From Fulvia fulva (lineage: Eukaryota > Ascomycota > Dothideomycetes > Mycosphaerellales > Mycosphaerellaceae): a DNA stretch of 64,000 bases. Shown here in pieces: positions 1-10,076 of this stretch. Location of the stretch: contig NC_063020.1 of assembly GCF_020509005.1 (NCBI RefSeq), positions 2,356,001 through 2,420,000 of the forward strand. Direction: 5' to 3'. Numbering within the stretch: the stretch's first letter is position 1; each line of letters opens with the position of its first letter. Made by a program: the position numbers and the translations under genes. The notes below the pieces were generated by a model. It had not been told where the DNA came from and ran no database searches. It saw only the letters and a list, made by a program, of their open reading frames with translations.

Positions 1-3000
1 AGTCGCTTGAGCAGAAGAGCCATGTCTTTCTCCTTCACTTCGACAGTACGCTTCTCACGGAGCACTGACGTGATGAGCTCAAGGGCAGCCTTGACAGAAT
101 CTGTAGTCATGTTCGGTGCACCCTTGATCATAGCTACAGCCTCCTTGACGTAGACTGGTGCATTATCATCGAGCTTCTTGATGGGGACACGCATGATCGT
201 CGAGAGCAGTCGCACTGCCGATAGCTTGACCTCTTCTTGGCCTTGGATGAGAGCATCGCCTGCCATAGGCAAAAATCCAGCCAAGTTTTGCGGAGTCTGC
301 AGATCTTCATGGCGCCGAAGGGCTTTGCGGAGCAGATTGAGAGCAAAGCTGACCAACTTGAAACGGTACGATGTCGTTGTACTCTTCTCGTGTAGACCTT
401 TGGGTGCTTCTAGCTGTACCAGGAATCGTTTGCGACGCTCATCGAACAGCGTCTGCGCGGCAGGTACTGCTGCCTCCTCTTGATAGACCTGACTGACGAT
501 CTCCCAGCAAAAGCTGAGCATGTCCCTGCTGTCTGAGGCAGGATTCTCGTCAACGCCCTTGCGAAGCCGCGTCAAAAGCTCGTCAATCTTCTTGAGCGAC
601 TTCAAGTCAAGTCTTTCTGACAAAAGTGACCGAATGGGTCGGACGAGTTCTCCGAGCTTGCGAATAGGTGTAATCCGGGCAAGATGTTCCATCGTATCAT
701 AGCTCTTACTGCTCTTGACCTCTTTCATGCCGCTCTTGTACTCCTCTGCGTCTTTTTCTTGCCCAGTGACGCCGAAAATGTCGTCCATGATGACGGCCAT
801 CAGATCTGGCAAGCATTCATCAAGATCTCCCGGCGAGAGCTTGGCATCCACCAGGAGGGCATGCACGGTGAAAGAGAGCACGTGCAGCTGATATCCACGC
901 TTCAGCGCACTTCGCAGCTCTCTAAGAATGAAGCTGAAGTAGTTGGGGCCGACTAGCGATGAAACGGCCTTGAGCGCCTTTCGCGTCTCATCGCGAGCCT
1001 CTTGGCTGCGACTCCGGAAAACGTGTGATACGTCTGTCAACACAGCAGGCAGTCGCGCTGCGAACTCATTCTCCGGCAGTGCGAGCATGAGTTTCACGAT
1101 GGTGACGGCTACTGGCATACGACGATCGACCGTGGACTCGTCCTTCTGGTGCAGATACGCTAGAAGTGGAGGCAACTGCTCGCTGATCACCGCCTTGCTG
1201 GAGAGTACGCTGGCCTTTGCAGTCGTAGCGTCCGAAGCAGGATCTTCGGCACCGTCGGACGACTGCGATGCCCTTGCACCATCGACCATCGCACCAAGAA
1301 GTCTTAGGACGGTCTTCTCGAGCTCAACCTTTGACTTTAGGTAGGCGGTGTATCTCTTAAAGGTGGCCCTGAAAGCCGACTGATTTAGGACTGTCGCCAA
1401 AGCACCGATGGTCTGCACTGCTTGATCCGTCAACGTCCTACCGGAGTCGCCCTCTATCGCATCGAAGACGAAGTGTTCGAGCAAAGGTAGCAAGATTCGC
1501 GATACGTTGCTGGAACTGAGATTGCCTGCTTCCTCGGTAAGTCGTCGTAGGGCTCTCAGGCGGCGATGCTGCTGGATGTGAAGGATGTTGTTGAAGAAGG
1601 AAGCTTCCTCGTCTCCGCCCACCGCCAGTGTGTACATGTTGCTGACCTTCTGCCATGTCGACAACTTCTCCACGAGATGTCCTAACACTTGGAGATACTC
1701 GGCTCGAACAAGCTCGGATTGCTCCTTTACGCCATGCTCGATGCCCGTATAGACTGCATCATCGAGAAGCACCTTCCAATCATCGTCTTCAATGTGCTGA
1801 GCAGCAGCATCGACGAAAAGTTGCAAGGCATGAGATGCACTAGACCTATTGACACGATCTTCCGAATCTCTGATGTAGTAGAGGCAATTGTGCACCACAG
1901 GCAGCCACTGCTCCAAGCTCATTGCGTTGGATGATTCGTAGATCCAAGTAAATGCTTGTTCACGACGTTCGTGGTTTGGCTCGTCAAGGCGAGTTCCCAT
2001 AGCATTCATGTCTTCGCAGGCCTTCGCTGCCCGAGCAAGCACCTCATCGTCCTTGACGAGGGTTGCAAGTACTTGCGCCAGCAAAGCACGACTTTCGACG
2101 CCTCGAAGCCGAGAGAAAAGGCCGCTTAGTGCAGAGTAGAGCTCATCTTTCACAGGAACGTCGGACCGCTGCACAAGTGGCAGCAAGGTCCGTAGGAGGC
2201 CAGTCTTCGTCCAAGGAGAAACATCTTTGCTCGGTTTGGTGAGCAGGCCAGTGCACGTCTTGGTCACATCCGCAGCTTCGTCACCAGATGAGATCTCGGC
2301 AGCCAGCTTTGCGAAGGACTGGACACTAGCATCAAGAACAGCTTTACTGGGTTGTCCTTTGATGATGGCTCCAATTGCAGTAACGAAGCTAGAGACGTGT
2401 GGCTGAAGTACGGTGTGATCCAAGTCTTGCTGTACCAGGTTGTCGAGAATCTCCTTCAGTATGAAGACGCGCACTTCATCCTTGGTATGCTGTCTTTGCA
2501 ACAGGTGGGCGATGGAATGCAAGATCTTGCCATCTGCGGAAGTCAAAAGCTCTATTGTAGCGTTACGAGCACTCCATGCGGCAAACAGTCGTAAAGTGCC
2601 TGACACGCCTTGCGCGTTCTCGTTTGCAAACCTTTCCAGTCGGGGCACAAGCAGGTCGTCGACAATGATCTTTCCGTACCTCTTCAAGTCTTGGCCAGAC
2701 ATGGTGTCAAATGTCTTGACTAGGCACTGCATACCAGCCGAGCGGATAGTACGCAGCAACGATGCTTCCGACTGCTGATCATCCTGGTCAAGTCTCCGCG
2801 AGGCAGACACTGTGCAGGACAAAATGCCCTGGACCTGCTTAGTGGCTGACGGTTCCAGCTCCGCACCCAGTACCTGTAGCATGTCATTGATCATGTTGAG
2901 CATACCAAACTGCTGTCGCAAAGGTGCTTTCGGCTCCTGTACGAAGTCAGTATCCGCTCCAGCGTGATCCTTGGCTGTGCCCGAAAGCGCAATGTCGATG

Positions 3001-6000
3001 AACTGCTCCAAAACATTGTTGCCGAAACGAGAGAGAGCCACGAATATGGCTTTACGGCGACCAGACTGTCCTTCTTTGCCTCCAGAGACCGCTCTGCCAT
3101 ACAAGAGTCTTAGCATGACCGGCATAAGATGAGTGTGATCCTCCGAACTGATGCCTTCTTCTTCGTCAACCTCCTCGCGCAAGAAGACGGAGAGCTCTTC
3201 ACGAAAGCGGTCTTCATCAAGCAGATTGTTGAGATGCTCTTCATACCGCGTCACTGACTTGTTTTTCCATGCCATGATCGCTTTGAGCGCAGATCGTTGG
3301 ATCTCCACATCACCGTTGGCGGATAGAGCCAGCAGAGCGCTGTACACTTCGTCGCTCTTGTAAAGCACTTTCGGATTACCAAATTGCGCGAAGATGGCCA
3401 GCAGAGCTTTTTGGTCCTTACGAGACCAGCGGCCGCCTTCAGATTCTGGATCCATCTCATCAGCAGTTCCTGCCCACTTCAACAAAATGGGCACAAGTAT
3501 GCGCGACCGTTTTTCAGCAAGCTGAGGCATCTTGTTCAGAACTCGCAGTGCCTGGCTTCGAGCAGTTGCGGTTACAATGGGACTTCTTTCTTGGTCGATT
3601 GATAGCTGTTTTGCTGGAGCTGGAAGACCACTTGTTGGCTGCAGAAACACCTGTTCGGTTATTGCCGCAAGCTTCGCAAGGTTGGGACACTCGAAGTCGG
3701 AGAATACCTTGAAGCCATCTGTATCGACGTCGAGGACCGCAGGCACCTCATCGTCGTCGCTTTGGAAATCGGGCTTAGAGTCAAGCCAGGCTTGTACCAT
3801 CTCCATGACGGCCTCTTCACCAGCCTTCGTCTCTACGATGCCGGCCAATGCAGTTGTTGCATCGTCCCATGCCTTCGACAGCCGGAGGTGTAAGAGGCCG
3901 AAGCAGTATTTTGGAATCGCACGGAGTAGAAGATCGTCGTTGCAGATCGAATATGCAGGTGCCAGCCTTCGGATGTTCATGGACAATGATCGTTCAGTCT
4001 CGAGCGTGATGGGGATCGACTCAATCGTGACCGCGATCGAGAGAAGGTTTGTTGCCTCCTTCCCACGCAGCTGGTACAGCATGGAGATGATGTCCAAAGT
4101 GTCTTGCCTAATTGAGTGCGAAGAGCTCGCCAAACATGACACGAGTGCTTTATCTAGGGCTTCAAGATGGGACCCACCAAGATCGTTTGGCTTGTGGCTC
4201 TTCACGTACCGTAGCAGATTGCTCCAGAATTTCGACAGTCCAATGTAGTTCGGACTAGCATTGCACAGCTTGATCCAGAGGCTTTCCAGTGCGGTTTCGT
4301 TCTCTTGCAGATGCAAAAGCTGTTCAAAGCCGACACTGAGCGCGAAGTCGCAGAAGCTGGTCGATGGGGGCTCGGTGTTCTCGAGCGCCCTGTGTACCAA
4401 TTTGAGCAAAGAAGATCTGAGGGCTTGCTTAGTCTCCTCGCTCAAGGTTAAGCACACCAGGGCTTTCAGCTTCAGATTAGCTCGCGCAAGGAGTTCGTGG
4501 CTATCCGTTGTGTGCTGCCCGGTAAGCTGCTTGAGATCGTCGATGATGCTTCTGAGCATGTTGTGCGGACATTTCAGCTTTGCATCCTGCGTCCTGAGTG
4601 CAACACGTGGGATCAATGAGTATAGCCCCATGTCGCCCTCTTGCGCTGCATCAAGAACAAATTTCTGAAAAGCTGGCAGTACGAAGTTCTCGAAGCGCTC
4701 CTTCCCCAGCCTTGAGACCATATCGCAGAATTGGATGAAGAAAGGAGCCAGCTTTCCGGTCCGGACCACATCCACAACTTGCCGGATTGAAAGCACTGCA
4801 TCGATCGTGGCGGTCTGCATGGACACAGACAGCAGCCCCAACACAGGCGACACTGTTTGAGCTTCGATGACTTCGAGCTCCTGGCACTTTGCTACATGCT
4901 CTTGCGCCAACTTGGTGATCGGCTTCCAGTCCTGGATTCGAGTGCCCTTGCGCACTGACACTACTGTGAACAGCAACGAAGCGCAAAAGCGAATGCTGAA
5001 ACCTGAAGTCTTCGATGAGCTTCCGACGTAATTCAACGTAGTGTCCAAGACCGGCGCAAATCCTTCTGGGTTGCAAGAGTGGATTAAGCTGGTCAGTATA
5101 CCAGTCGCAATTTTGTCCATAGATTGACTCTCTGTCGTTGCAAGCCCACCAGCGCTGCGAAACAGACACGATAAGACTGCACTCGCACTCGCATGGACGC
5201 CATTCTGAATGCCTTTGATTGCCTCTGTCAGCAGTGTCATCACACCCTGTTGTTGCAAGCTGGCGGTCGAGTCCGATGGTGTCGCGACACAGTCTTGCAG
5301 CATATGTTCCATAATCAGATCCAAGGGCTCCTTATCTTTCTCATACACCAAAGCCGCCTTTCGGACCAGAAAGCTCAGTGCTTCTGCCGTGAAGCGAACA
5401 ATGAAGGGCTTCTGTGCTTCCTTTCCCAGATATGGTGCTATCAGGTCGTACAGTGGTCGCAGATCCGGTGTCAGAAGTCGCGAGAAATACTTGAACAGCC
5501 ATGCCAGACAGGTGAAACTCCACTCGATGACAGCAAAGTCGGAATGCTTCGCTGCGACAGCTGTCACTGTAGCTACTGCTCGCTGGAAGTGCACCTCAAA
5601 CTTGGTGTCCAAATCATGAGCGAATTGGGAGAGTAGATTCAACAGCGGCTCCATAGCGAGTGCGTCTGCCTTCTCAATGTACTTGACCAGTACATCCATG
5701 ATCTTCTCCTCATTGTACAGCACCACAGCCAAATTGTCGCAAAGCGGCGAAACTTCCTTCGCGAACGACGTGAAAGTCGCTGAAAGGTTTGTGTCCTTCC
5801 ATTGCTCCAAAGAAGTGCCGAAGTAGGTGTGTGTGCTCTCCTGCTCCTTCTCTTCACCCTCTACATATCGTCGTCGGCGCACAGGATCGATCTTCAGGCT
5901 GGCGATTCGGTCGTTGAAGGACTTGAAGCGGTGGTTTCGGGTGTGTGGCGTCGTGTGTTTCGTGCTCTTCTTCGGCTTGACCACTTTATAGGCCTTTGCA

Positions 6001-6035
6001 GCCTTCCCGGCCTTTCCTCTGGACATGGACGACAT
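1..6035 (-). CDS. UTP20: UTP20, U3 snoRNP / small-subunit processome protein (partial, C-terminus off the left edge)
   Basis: Utp20 is a very large HEAT/ARM-repeat scaffold of the nucleolar small-subunit processome, needed for 18S pre-rRNA cleavage. The minus frame is open without a stop from the ATG at 6035 to base 1, about 2011 residues, with no intron needed. The N-terminus has a basic Lys/Arg stretch followed by the family signature 'NHRFKSFNDRIASLKIDPV', then segments such as 'FTCLAWLFKYFSRLL' and 'PFIVRFTAEALSFLVRKAA', which match fungal Utp20. The yeast protein is about 2,490 residues, so roughly 500 residues should lie left of the window. A second in-frame ATG at 6026 could also start it. 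It is divergently arranged with the CwfJ gene across about 400 bp. Family recognition is from memory of conserved segments, not an alignment. Confidence 0.9.
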   Translation of the reverse strand, partial: MSSMSRGKAGKAAKAYKVVKPKKSTKHTTPHTRNHRFKSFNDRIASLKIDPVRRRRYVEGEEKEQESTHTYFGTSLEQWKDTNLSATFTSFAKEVSPLCDNLAVVLYNEEKIMDVLVKYIEKADALAMEPLLNLLSQFAHDLDTKFEVHFQRAVATVTAVAAKHSDFAVIEWSFTCLAWLFKYFSRLLTPDLRPLYDLIAPYLGKEAQKPFIVRFTAEALSFLVRKAALVYEKDKEPLDLIMEHMLQDCVATPSDSTASLQQQGVMTLLTEAIKGIQNGVHASASAVLSCLFRSAGGLATTESQSMDKIATGILTSLIHSCNPEGFAPVLDTTLNYVGSSSKTSGFSIRFCASLLFTVVSVRKGTRIQDWKPITKLAQEHVAKCQELEVIEAQTVSPVLGLLSVSMQTATIDAVLSIRQVVDVVRTGKLAPFFIQFCDMVSRLGKERFENFVLPAFQKFVLDAAQEGDMGLYSLIPRVALRTQDAKLKCPHNMLRSIIDDLKQLTGQHTTDSHELLARANLKLKALVCLTLSEETKQALRSSLLKLVHRALENTEPPSTSFCDFALSVGFEQLLHLQENETALESLWIKLCNASPNYIGLSKFWSNLLRYVKSHKPNDLGGSHLEALDKALVSCLASSSHSIRQDTLDIISMLYQLRGKEATNLLSIAVTIESIPITLETERSLSMNIRRLAPAYSICNDDLLLRAIPKYCFGLLHLRLSKAWDDATTALAGIVETKAGEEAVMEMVQAWLDSKPDFQSDDDEVPAVLDVDTDGFKVFSDFECPNLAKLAAITEQVFLQPTSGLPAPAKQLSIDQERSPIVTATARSQALRVLNKMPQLAEKRSRILVPILLKWAGTADEMDPESEGGRWSRKDQKALLAIFAQFGNPKVLYKSDEVYSALLALSANGDVEIQRSALKAIMAWKNKSVTRYEEHLNNLLDEDRFREELSVFLREEVDEEEGISSEDHTHLMPVMLRLLYGRAVSGGKEGQSGRRKAIFVALSRFGNNVLEQFIDIALSGTAKDHAGADTDFVQEPKAPLRQQFGMLNMINDMLQVLGAELEPSATKQVQGILSCTVSASRRLDQDDQQSEASLLRTIRSAGMQCLVKTFDTMSGQDLKRYGKIIVDDLLVPRLERFANENAQGVSGTLRLFAAWSARNATIELLTSADGKILHSIAHLLQRQHTKDEVRVFILKEILDNLVQQDLDHTVLQPHVSSFVTAIGAIIKGQPSKAVLDASVQSFAKLAAEISSGDEAADVTKTCTGLLTKPSKDVSPWTKTGLLRTLLPLVQRSDVPVKDELYSALSGLFSRLRGVESRALLAQVLATLVKDDEVLARAAKACEDMNAMGTRLDEPNHERREQAFTWIYESSNAMSLEQWLPVVHNCLYYIRDSEDRVNRSSASHALQLFVDAAAQHIEDDDWKVLLDDAVYTGIEHGVKEQSELVRAEYLQVLGHLVEKLSTWQKVSNMYTLAVGGDEEASFFNNILHIQQHRRLRALRRLTEEAGNLSSSNVSRILLPLLEHFVFDAIEGDSGRTLTDQAVQTIGALATVLNQSAFRATFKRYTAYLKSKVELEKTVLRLLGAMVDGARASQSSDGAEDPASDATTAKASVLSSKAVISEQLPPLLAYLHQKDESTVDRRMPVAVTIVKLMLALPENEFAARLPAVLTDVSHVFRSRSQEARDETRKALKAVSSLVGPNYFSFILRELRSALKRGYQLHVLSFTVHALLVDAKLSPGDLDECLPDLMAVIMDDIFGVTGQEKDAEEYKSGMKEVKSSKSYDTMEHLARITPIRKLGELVRPIRSLLSERLDLKSLKKIDELLTRLRKGVDENPASDSRDMLSFCWEIVSQVYQEEAAVPAAQTLFDERRKRFLVQLEAPKGLHEKSTTTSYRFKLVSFALNLLRKALRRHEDLQTPQNLAGFLPMAGDALIQGQEEVKLSAVRLLSTIMRVPIKKLDDNAPVYVKEAVAMIKGAPNMTTDSVKAALELITSVLREKRTVEVKEKDMALLLKR

Positions 6036-6436
6036 CTTTACATGTCGCAGGGTTGTTATCCGCGAATGAGATGGTCGCTGGGAACTTTTTTCATGTCGAA
6101 GCCACGAACAAGGTTAATGTTCCGAGAAGTGGAGGCGGCTCGTCCCGAGCAGGTGCCCCTGCTAGCGCCACCAAATGCGCGGGTTTGAAGAGAATCTCGA
6201 GAGTGACGCGCATGTGATTGATGTTTTTCGTCCCTATGCAAATTCATCTCGCCCATCACATGTCACGACAGATTGCGAGGTACTTCTAAACCACACTCTT
6301 CTACACACTCACTTCCAGCATGAGCACGACATCGCCACTTCCCTCACGTTGACCACCGCAAGTCCATCAAACTTTGCAGGACCGTACCACATCTACATCG
6401 CTTCGATAGGCCTGCGCCACCAGCCTTGACTTCGAC
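6036..6436. promoter_or_regulatory. Divergent intergenic region (bidirectional promoter) between UTP20 and the CwfJ gene
   Basis: These 401 bases separate two divergent start codons and must hold both promoters. I see C/T-rich runs near the right-hand gene, but no convincing TATA box and no open frame with family similarity. Confidence 0.6.
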
Positions 6437-8062
6437 ATGCCGAAGATCATCGTGGTCGGTGATGTCAATGGGCAGCTCACAGACGTATTCACCAAGCTCG
6501 GAAAGTTGCACGCCAAGAATGCCTTTGCGTTCGCCATCATCGCTGGCAATCTGTTCAGCGACCCGGACCTTGCTACAGAGGAACAGGATCGAGAACTAGC
6601 CAATCTACTAGGAGGCAACATCGAGGTTCAACTGCCGACTTACTTCGCACTCGGCCAGAGAGTACTTCCCACTGCAGTGATCGAGAAGCTCACCAGCGAT
6701 GCAGGCGAGCTGTGTCCGAACCTCTTCGTTCTTGGTCGCAAGGTCAAGTCAAAAACATCAGAAGGCTTCAAGTTGGTCGCGATTGGTGGTCGACACACCA
6801 ACGTTGCAGCGGAAGCCATGCACGAGTACTCTGCGATCTACACCGACAAAGACATCGAAAGCGCCAAGGCCTTCGAGGAAGCTGATATCCTGATCACTAG
6901 CGACTGGCCAGCTGAGATCAGGGATGGTTCAAGAGCTGCCACCGTTCTCGCAGAAGCGCCAGAAGGAGTCCCAGGCATCGGCGAGCTTTGCACAGCATTG
7001 AAGCCTCGATATCATCTCTCAACATCTTCACAGTACTACGAACGCGAGCCTTTTTTCCACCAAGGCGAGCAGCCACGATCAGTGACACGATTCCTTAGTC
7101 TGGCTCCCCTCAACAACCCACAAAAACAGAAGGCCGTGTACGCTTTCAATCTCGAGCCTTCCGCGCCACCGCCACAGCAGATCCCCGACGGATGTACAGC
7201 ATCGCCGTTCACCTCTACCAGGAAGCGAAAGCTCGAGTCCCAGGAGGATAGCTTCAATGGTTTCCGCTATTCTCATGGTGGTAATGGCAACGGCTACCAA
7301 GAGCGACATCACAAACGCCCAAAGCAGCAGCGCGAGCCTCTCAAGCGAGAATGCTTCTTTTGTCTTTCCAACAGAGAGACCGAGACCCACATGATTACTT
7401 CCATCGCTGACGATGCCTACATGACCATCGCAAAAGGCCCACTCAGCACGAAGAGCACATTTCCAGGTCTTAAACATCCGCTGAACATGCTGATCATCCC
7501 CTTATTCCACGCGCCTACCTTCGCTGCTGTCGAGGATGGGGAGAGCTGCAAGAAGACCATGGCCGAGATGCAGCGATACCGTGAAGCATTGCATACTCTG
7601 GTAGCAACGAAGAGTACGACTGGCGCAGAAGGAGAAGCCAAGCTAGGTGCAGTCACATGGGAGATCAGTAAGGGTAGTGGTGTGCATTTGCATTGGCAGT
7701 TCATGCCCGTGCCTGTGGACATGATCAAGAGGAGTCTAGTCGAGGCGGCTTTTGATGTCGAAGCAGAACACCTCTCTTACCCCAAATTCGCCAAGACAGA
7801 AGCTGAGATCAAGGAAGCGGAAGAAGGCGACTACTTCAAGGTCATGATCTGGTCAGAATCGATTCAGAAGGAGGTTGTGTTGCCCCTCGAGAAGGGTCTA
7901 CGATTCGATCTGCAGTTTGGGAGGAGAGTCTTGGGCAAGCTTTTGGGACTGGAGAACCGCGCACACTGGCGGGATTGCATACAGACATCAGAAGAGGAAG
8001 AACAGGATGCTAACGCGTTCAAAGAAGTGTTTAAGGAGTACGACTTTACTCTCGAGGAGTAA
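6437..8062 (+). CDS. DRN1: CwfJ-domain protein, CWF19L1/Drn1-like lariat-processing factor
   Basis: This single-exon gene encodes 541 residues. The N-terminal ~230 residues begin 'MPKIIVVGDVNGQL', the metallophosphoesterase-like fold of the Drn1/CWF19L1 family. A low-complexity basic linker follows, then the CwfJ C-terminal domains: a CxxC pair at C306/C309, the segment 'TKSTFPGLKHPLNMLIIP', and a HIT-like H-x-H pair at H417/H419 ('VHLHWQF'). The C-terminal part ('LRFDLQFGRRVLGKLLGL') is the second CwfJ domain. Yeast Drn1 binds the debranching enzyme Dbr1 and modulates intron-lariat turnover, so a nuclear splicing-related role is inferred. The order and length of domains match the family, and the ATG at 6437 directly precedes the conserved start. 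Confidence 0.88.
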   Translation: MPKIIVVGDVNGQLTDVFTKLGKLHAKNAFAFAIIAGNLFSDPDLATEEQDRELANLLGGNIEVQLPTYFALGQRVLPTAVIEKLTSDAGELCPNLFVLGRKVKSKTSEGFKLVAIGGRHTNVAAEAMHEYSAIYTDKDIESAKAFEEADILITSDWPAEIRDGSRAATVLAEAPEGVPGIGELCTALKPRYHLSTSSQYYEREPFFHQGEQPRSVTRFLSLAPLNNPQKQKAVYAFNLEPSAPPPQQIPDGCTASPFTSTRKRKLESQEDSFNGFRYSHGGNGNGYQERHHKRPKQQREPLKRECFFCLSNRETETHMITSIADDAYMTIAKGPLSTKSTFPGLKHPLNMLIIPLFHAPTFAAVEDGESCKKTMAEMQRYREALHTLVATKSTTGAEGEAKLGAVTWEISKGSGVHLHWQFMPVPVDMIKRSLVEAAFDVEAEHLSYPKFAKTEAEIKEAEEGDYFKVMIWSESIQKEVVLPLEKGLRFDLQFGRRVLGKLLGLENRAHWRDCIQTSEEEEQDANAFKEVFKEYDFTLEE

Positions 8063-8349
8063 AGGGAAGTCTTGCGTCGTATAGCAGGATGGTGTTGGCT
8101 GTACTCGGGGAACCTGGCCATTGCCTCGATAATCGTGCTGGGGTGCTAGCAGTAGCACAAATACGCTGTTGTGGCTGCGAACCGGATTCATGTCCTACAA
8201 CACGGTAGCGAAGTCGATACACGGGCACCTAAGGATTACGGAGTCTCAGAGCGAACTCAAGCCCATCTTCGGAGACAATTCTGAGCTATCTAGCAGCATA
8301 ACATAGCTACATAACATCGTCCGTCATCACTTCATCACGGCAAACCTGC

Positions 8350-9066
8350 CTAGTAACCCCTCCTAGCTAAGAACTGATGCGCCTCCCTAATGCTATCTGG
8401 CGTACTATAATGCAGCGTCGTAGCATGGCTCGTGTTCGGCGCCAGATAATACTCAAATCGAGCATTCTTATAAAACGTCGACGTCCTCGCGGGAATACTC
8501 GCGTCGCCTTTTCCACAGCTCTGAGGGCCCAACGCACGCGTGCCAGTAGGACCACAGAAGAATGCAACCTCCTGACCGGTCAGGGCAAGGACATCACCAG
8601 TAAAGGCATCCGCGCGCTGGAGCCCAGAGAAGGCTGAGTAGATCTGGCCAATCGTGATGGTGTCCTGATGCTCAAAGTCCCATTGCTCGAGCGCCGGGCT
8701 GAACGAGCCGTCTGCGGCGTAGTAGGAGTTTCGCTTACCTTTGCGAGAGCCGAAGGCGAGGTAGCCCAATGGGAACGATCCGAACTTGGCTGGATTCTGT
8801 ATCTGCACGGGCTGAACCAGCGTCAGGAGAAGTCCCACACCGGCGGTAACGAGCTCGTAGCTATATCCCGTTAGGAGCATGGCATCGAAGTCGGTGGGGT
8901 AGTGTGTTGCGATGGCGTTGCCTGTCACGCTGGCCGAGGAGTGGCCGATGAAGATGACTTTCTGGGCTTTGGGTGCGAAGCTGAGCTGGCTCGCACGCAG
9001 CATCTGGGTGATCTTGTGCAGGATGGCGGTCTGGAGTCTGAATCGATGAAATGTCTCGGCACTCAT
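8350..9066 (-). CDS. Alpha/beta hydrolase fold protein, apparently lacking its N-terminal half
   Basis: The frame gives 238 residues from the ATG at 9066. The nucleophile elbow is 'FIGHSSASVTG' (Ser43), followed by 'YPTDFDAMLLTGYSYE' and a C-terminal 'NTSHATTLHYS' carrying the likely catalytic His. These fit a family of secreted fungal alpha/beta hydrolases of about 330-360 residues. The elbow reads GHSSA where GHSxG is usual. The preceding ~100 residues of the family (signal peptide, first beta strands and oxyanion loop) are not recognisable upstream: the frame meets a stop just before the ATG, and neither other minus frame between 9067 and 9600 resembles the family. A CAG acceptor about 4 bases before the ATG could mark an exon boundary. 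It is either a truncated gene or has unrecognised 5' exons. Substrate unknown. Confidence 0.65.
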   Translation of the reverse strand: MSAETFHRFRLQTAILHKITQMLRASQLSFAPKAQKVIFIGHSSASVTGNAIATHYPTDFDAMLLTGYSYELVTAGVGLLLTLVQPVQIQNPAKFGSFPLGYLAFGSRKGKRNSYYAADGSFSPALEQWDFEHQDTITIGQIYSAFSGLQRADAFTGDVLALTGQEVAFFCGPTGTRALGPQSCGKGDASIPARTSTFYKNARFEYYLAPNTSHATTLHYSTPDSIREAHQFLARRGY

Positions 9067-10076
9067 ATGTCTGGGTCGTGTTTCTCACGGCACGCAGGTG
9101 AGCAGAAGTGTATTGTGCATGTGTGGTGTAGACAGCCGTCGCACCAAGTCCTGCTCTGAATGCGCCATGGCGATGGCTGTCCTCTCTCAGACATCGACTT
9201 CCACCGACGCGTGATCCGGACGACCACGGCGGATGCTTGATATATGACTTCCGCAGAGCAATGATGCGAGAGCGTTTGCAGCGGCGCACAGCGCTGTTTC
9301 GCTCCTGATGAGACTACGTACACATGGTGGTGTTGCTGATGTCTACGAAGTGCTGTTGGTCGGGTGTGGAGGAGGAAGTAGTTCTGCGCTTCGCTTCTCG
9401 AACCAATCATGCTCGCCACAGCTCATCCCTGTCTGGCTCGTCCCTCGGTCCAACTGGCAACTCCACGCTTTCCACCTTTCCAACTGTCCTCGTCTCCTTC
9501 ATTCCTTCGACCTCGTACTTCCATCATCAGATACTCCAGTAACGTCGGCATGATTCAAAAGTGACCTCGGCTTGAAGCGGCGTCCGTCGTTGTGGATCAA
9601 AGGTGACGGTGCAGGCGCGAGAGACGCAAGCGCGAGAAGGGGGTCGCTGATCTTCTCATCAGGATGCACCGCAACGTCCCCCCGAAAGTCAACACGCCTG
9701 CCATGCCGATCGCCACATGTCCAACGGAATGCTGCACGCCACAACATCTCCAAACCCTGTCCGTCTCCTTGAGCTATCGAATAATCGAAAAGAGCCCTGC
9801 AATCAGGCAACGTGCCCGGGCGGATCTTTTAGTAGCGAACAACATGCGACACCGATGCTGCTGAGCACGAATCGTCGTGGACATGGCCGAAGACCCACAT
9901 GTTCGGCGCTGGCAGAAGACAAACGGCTACATGCTGACCTATCCGGACTTCCCTTGTTGTTGTTGAGCCTCTTTGCTTGGACTTCATCGAGCATATCCTC
10001 ATCCTTTTCTAAGTCCACTCTGAAGCTGCGGTTTCGTCCATTCGTTTTTGCAATCGCGCACGCTGCACGCCTAAAC
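9067..10076. other. Intergenic stretch between the hydrolase and the peroxidase
   Basis: About 1 kb holding the 5' side of the hydrolase and the promoter of the peroxidase. Several short frames occur on both strands, but none resembles a known family or the missing hydrolase N-terminus. The region just before 10077 is T/C-rich, as is common upstream of ascomycete start codons. Confidence 0.5.

Noticed and set aside
9063..9419. Minus frame with a Cys/His cluster resembling a zinc finger
   Set aside because: Spacing fits no known zinc-binding family and the rest of the translation is random-looking; more likely non-coding DNA upstream of the hydrolase.
9717..10076. N-terminal extension of the peroxidase frame
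   Set aside because: The frame is open, but using it would bury a clear signal peptide at 10077; the extension has no homologous look.
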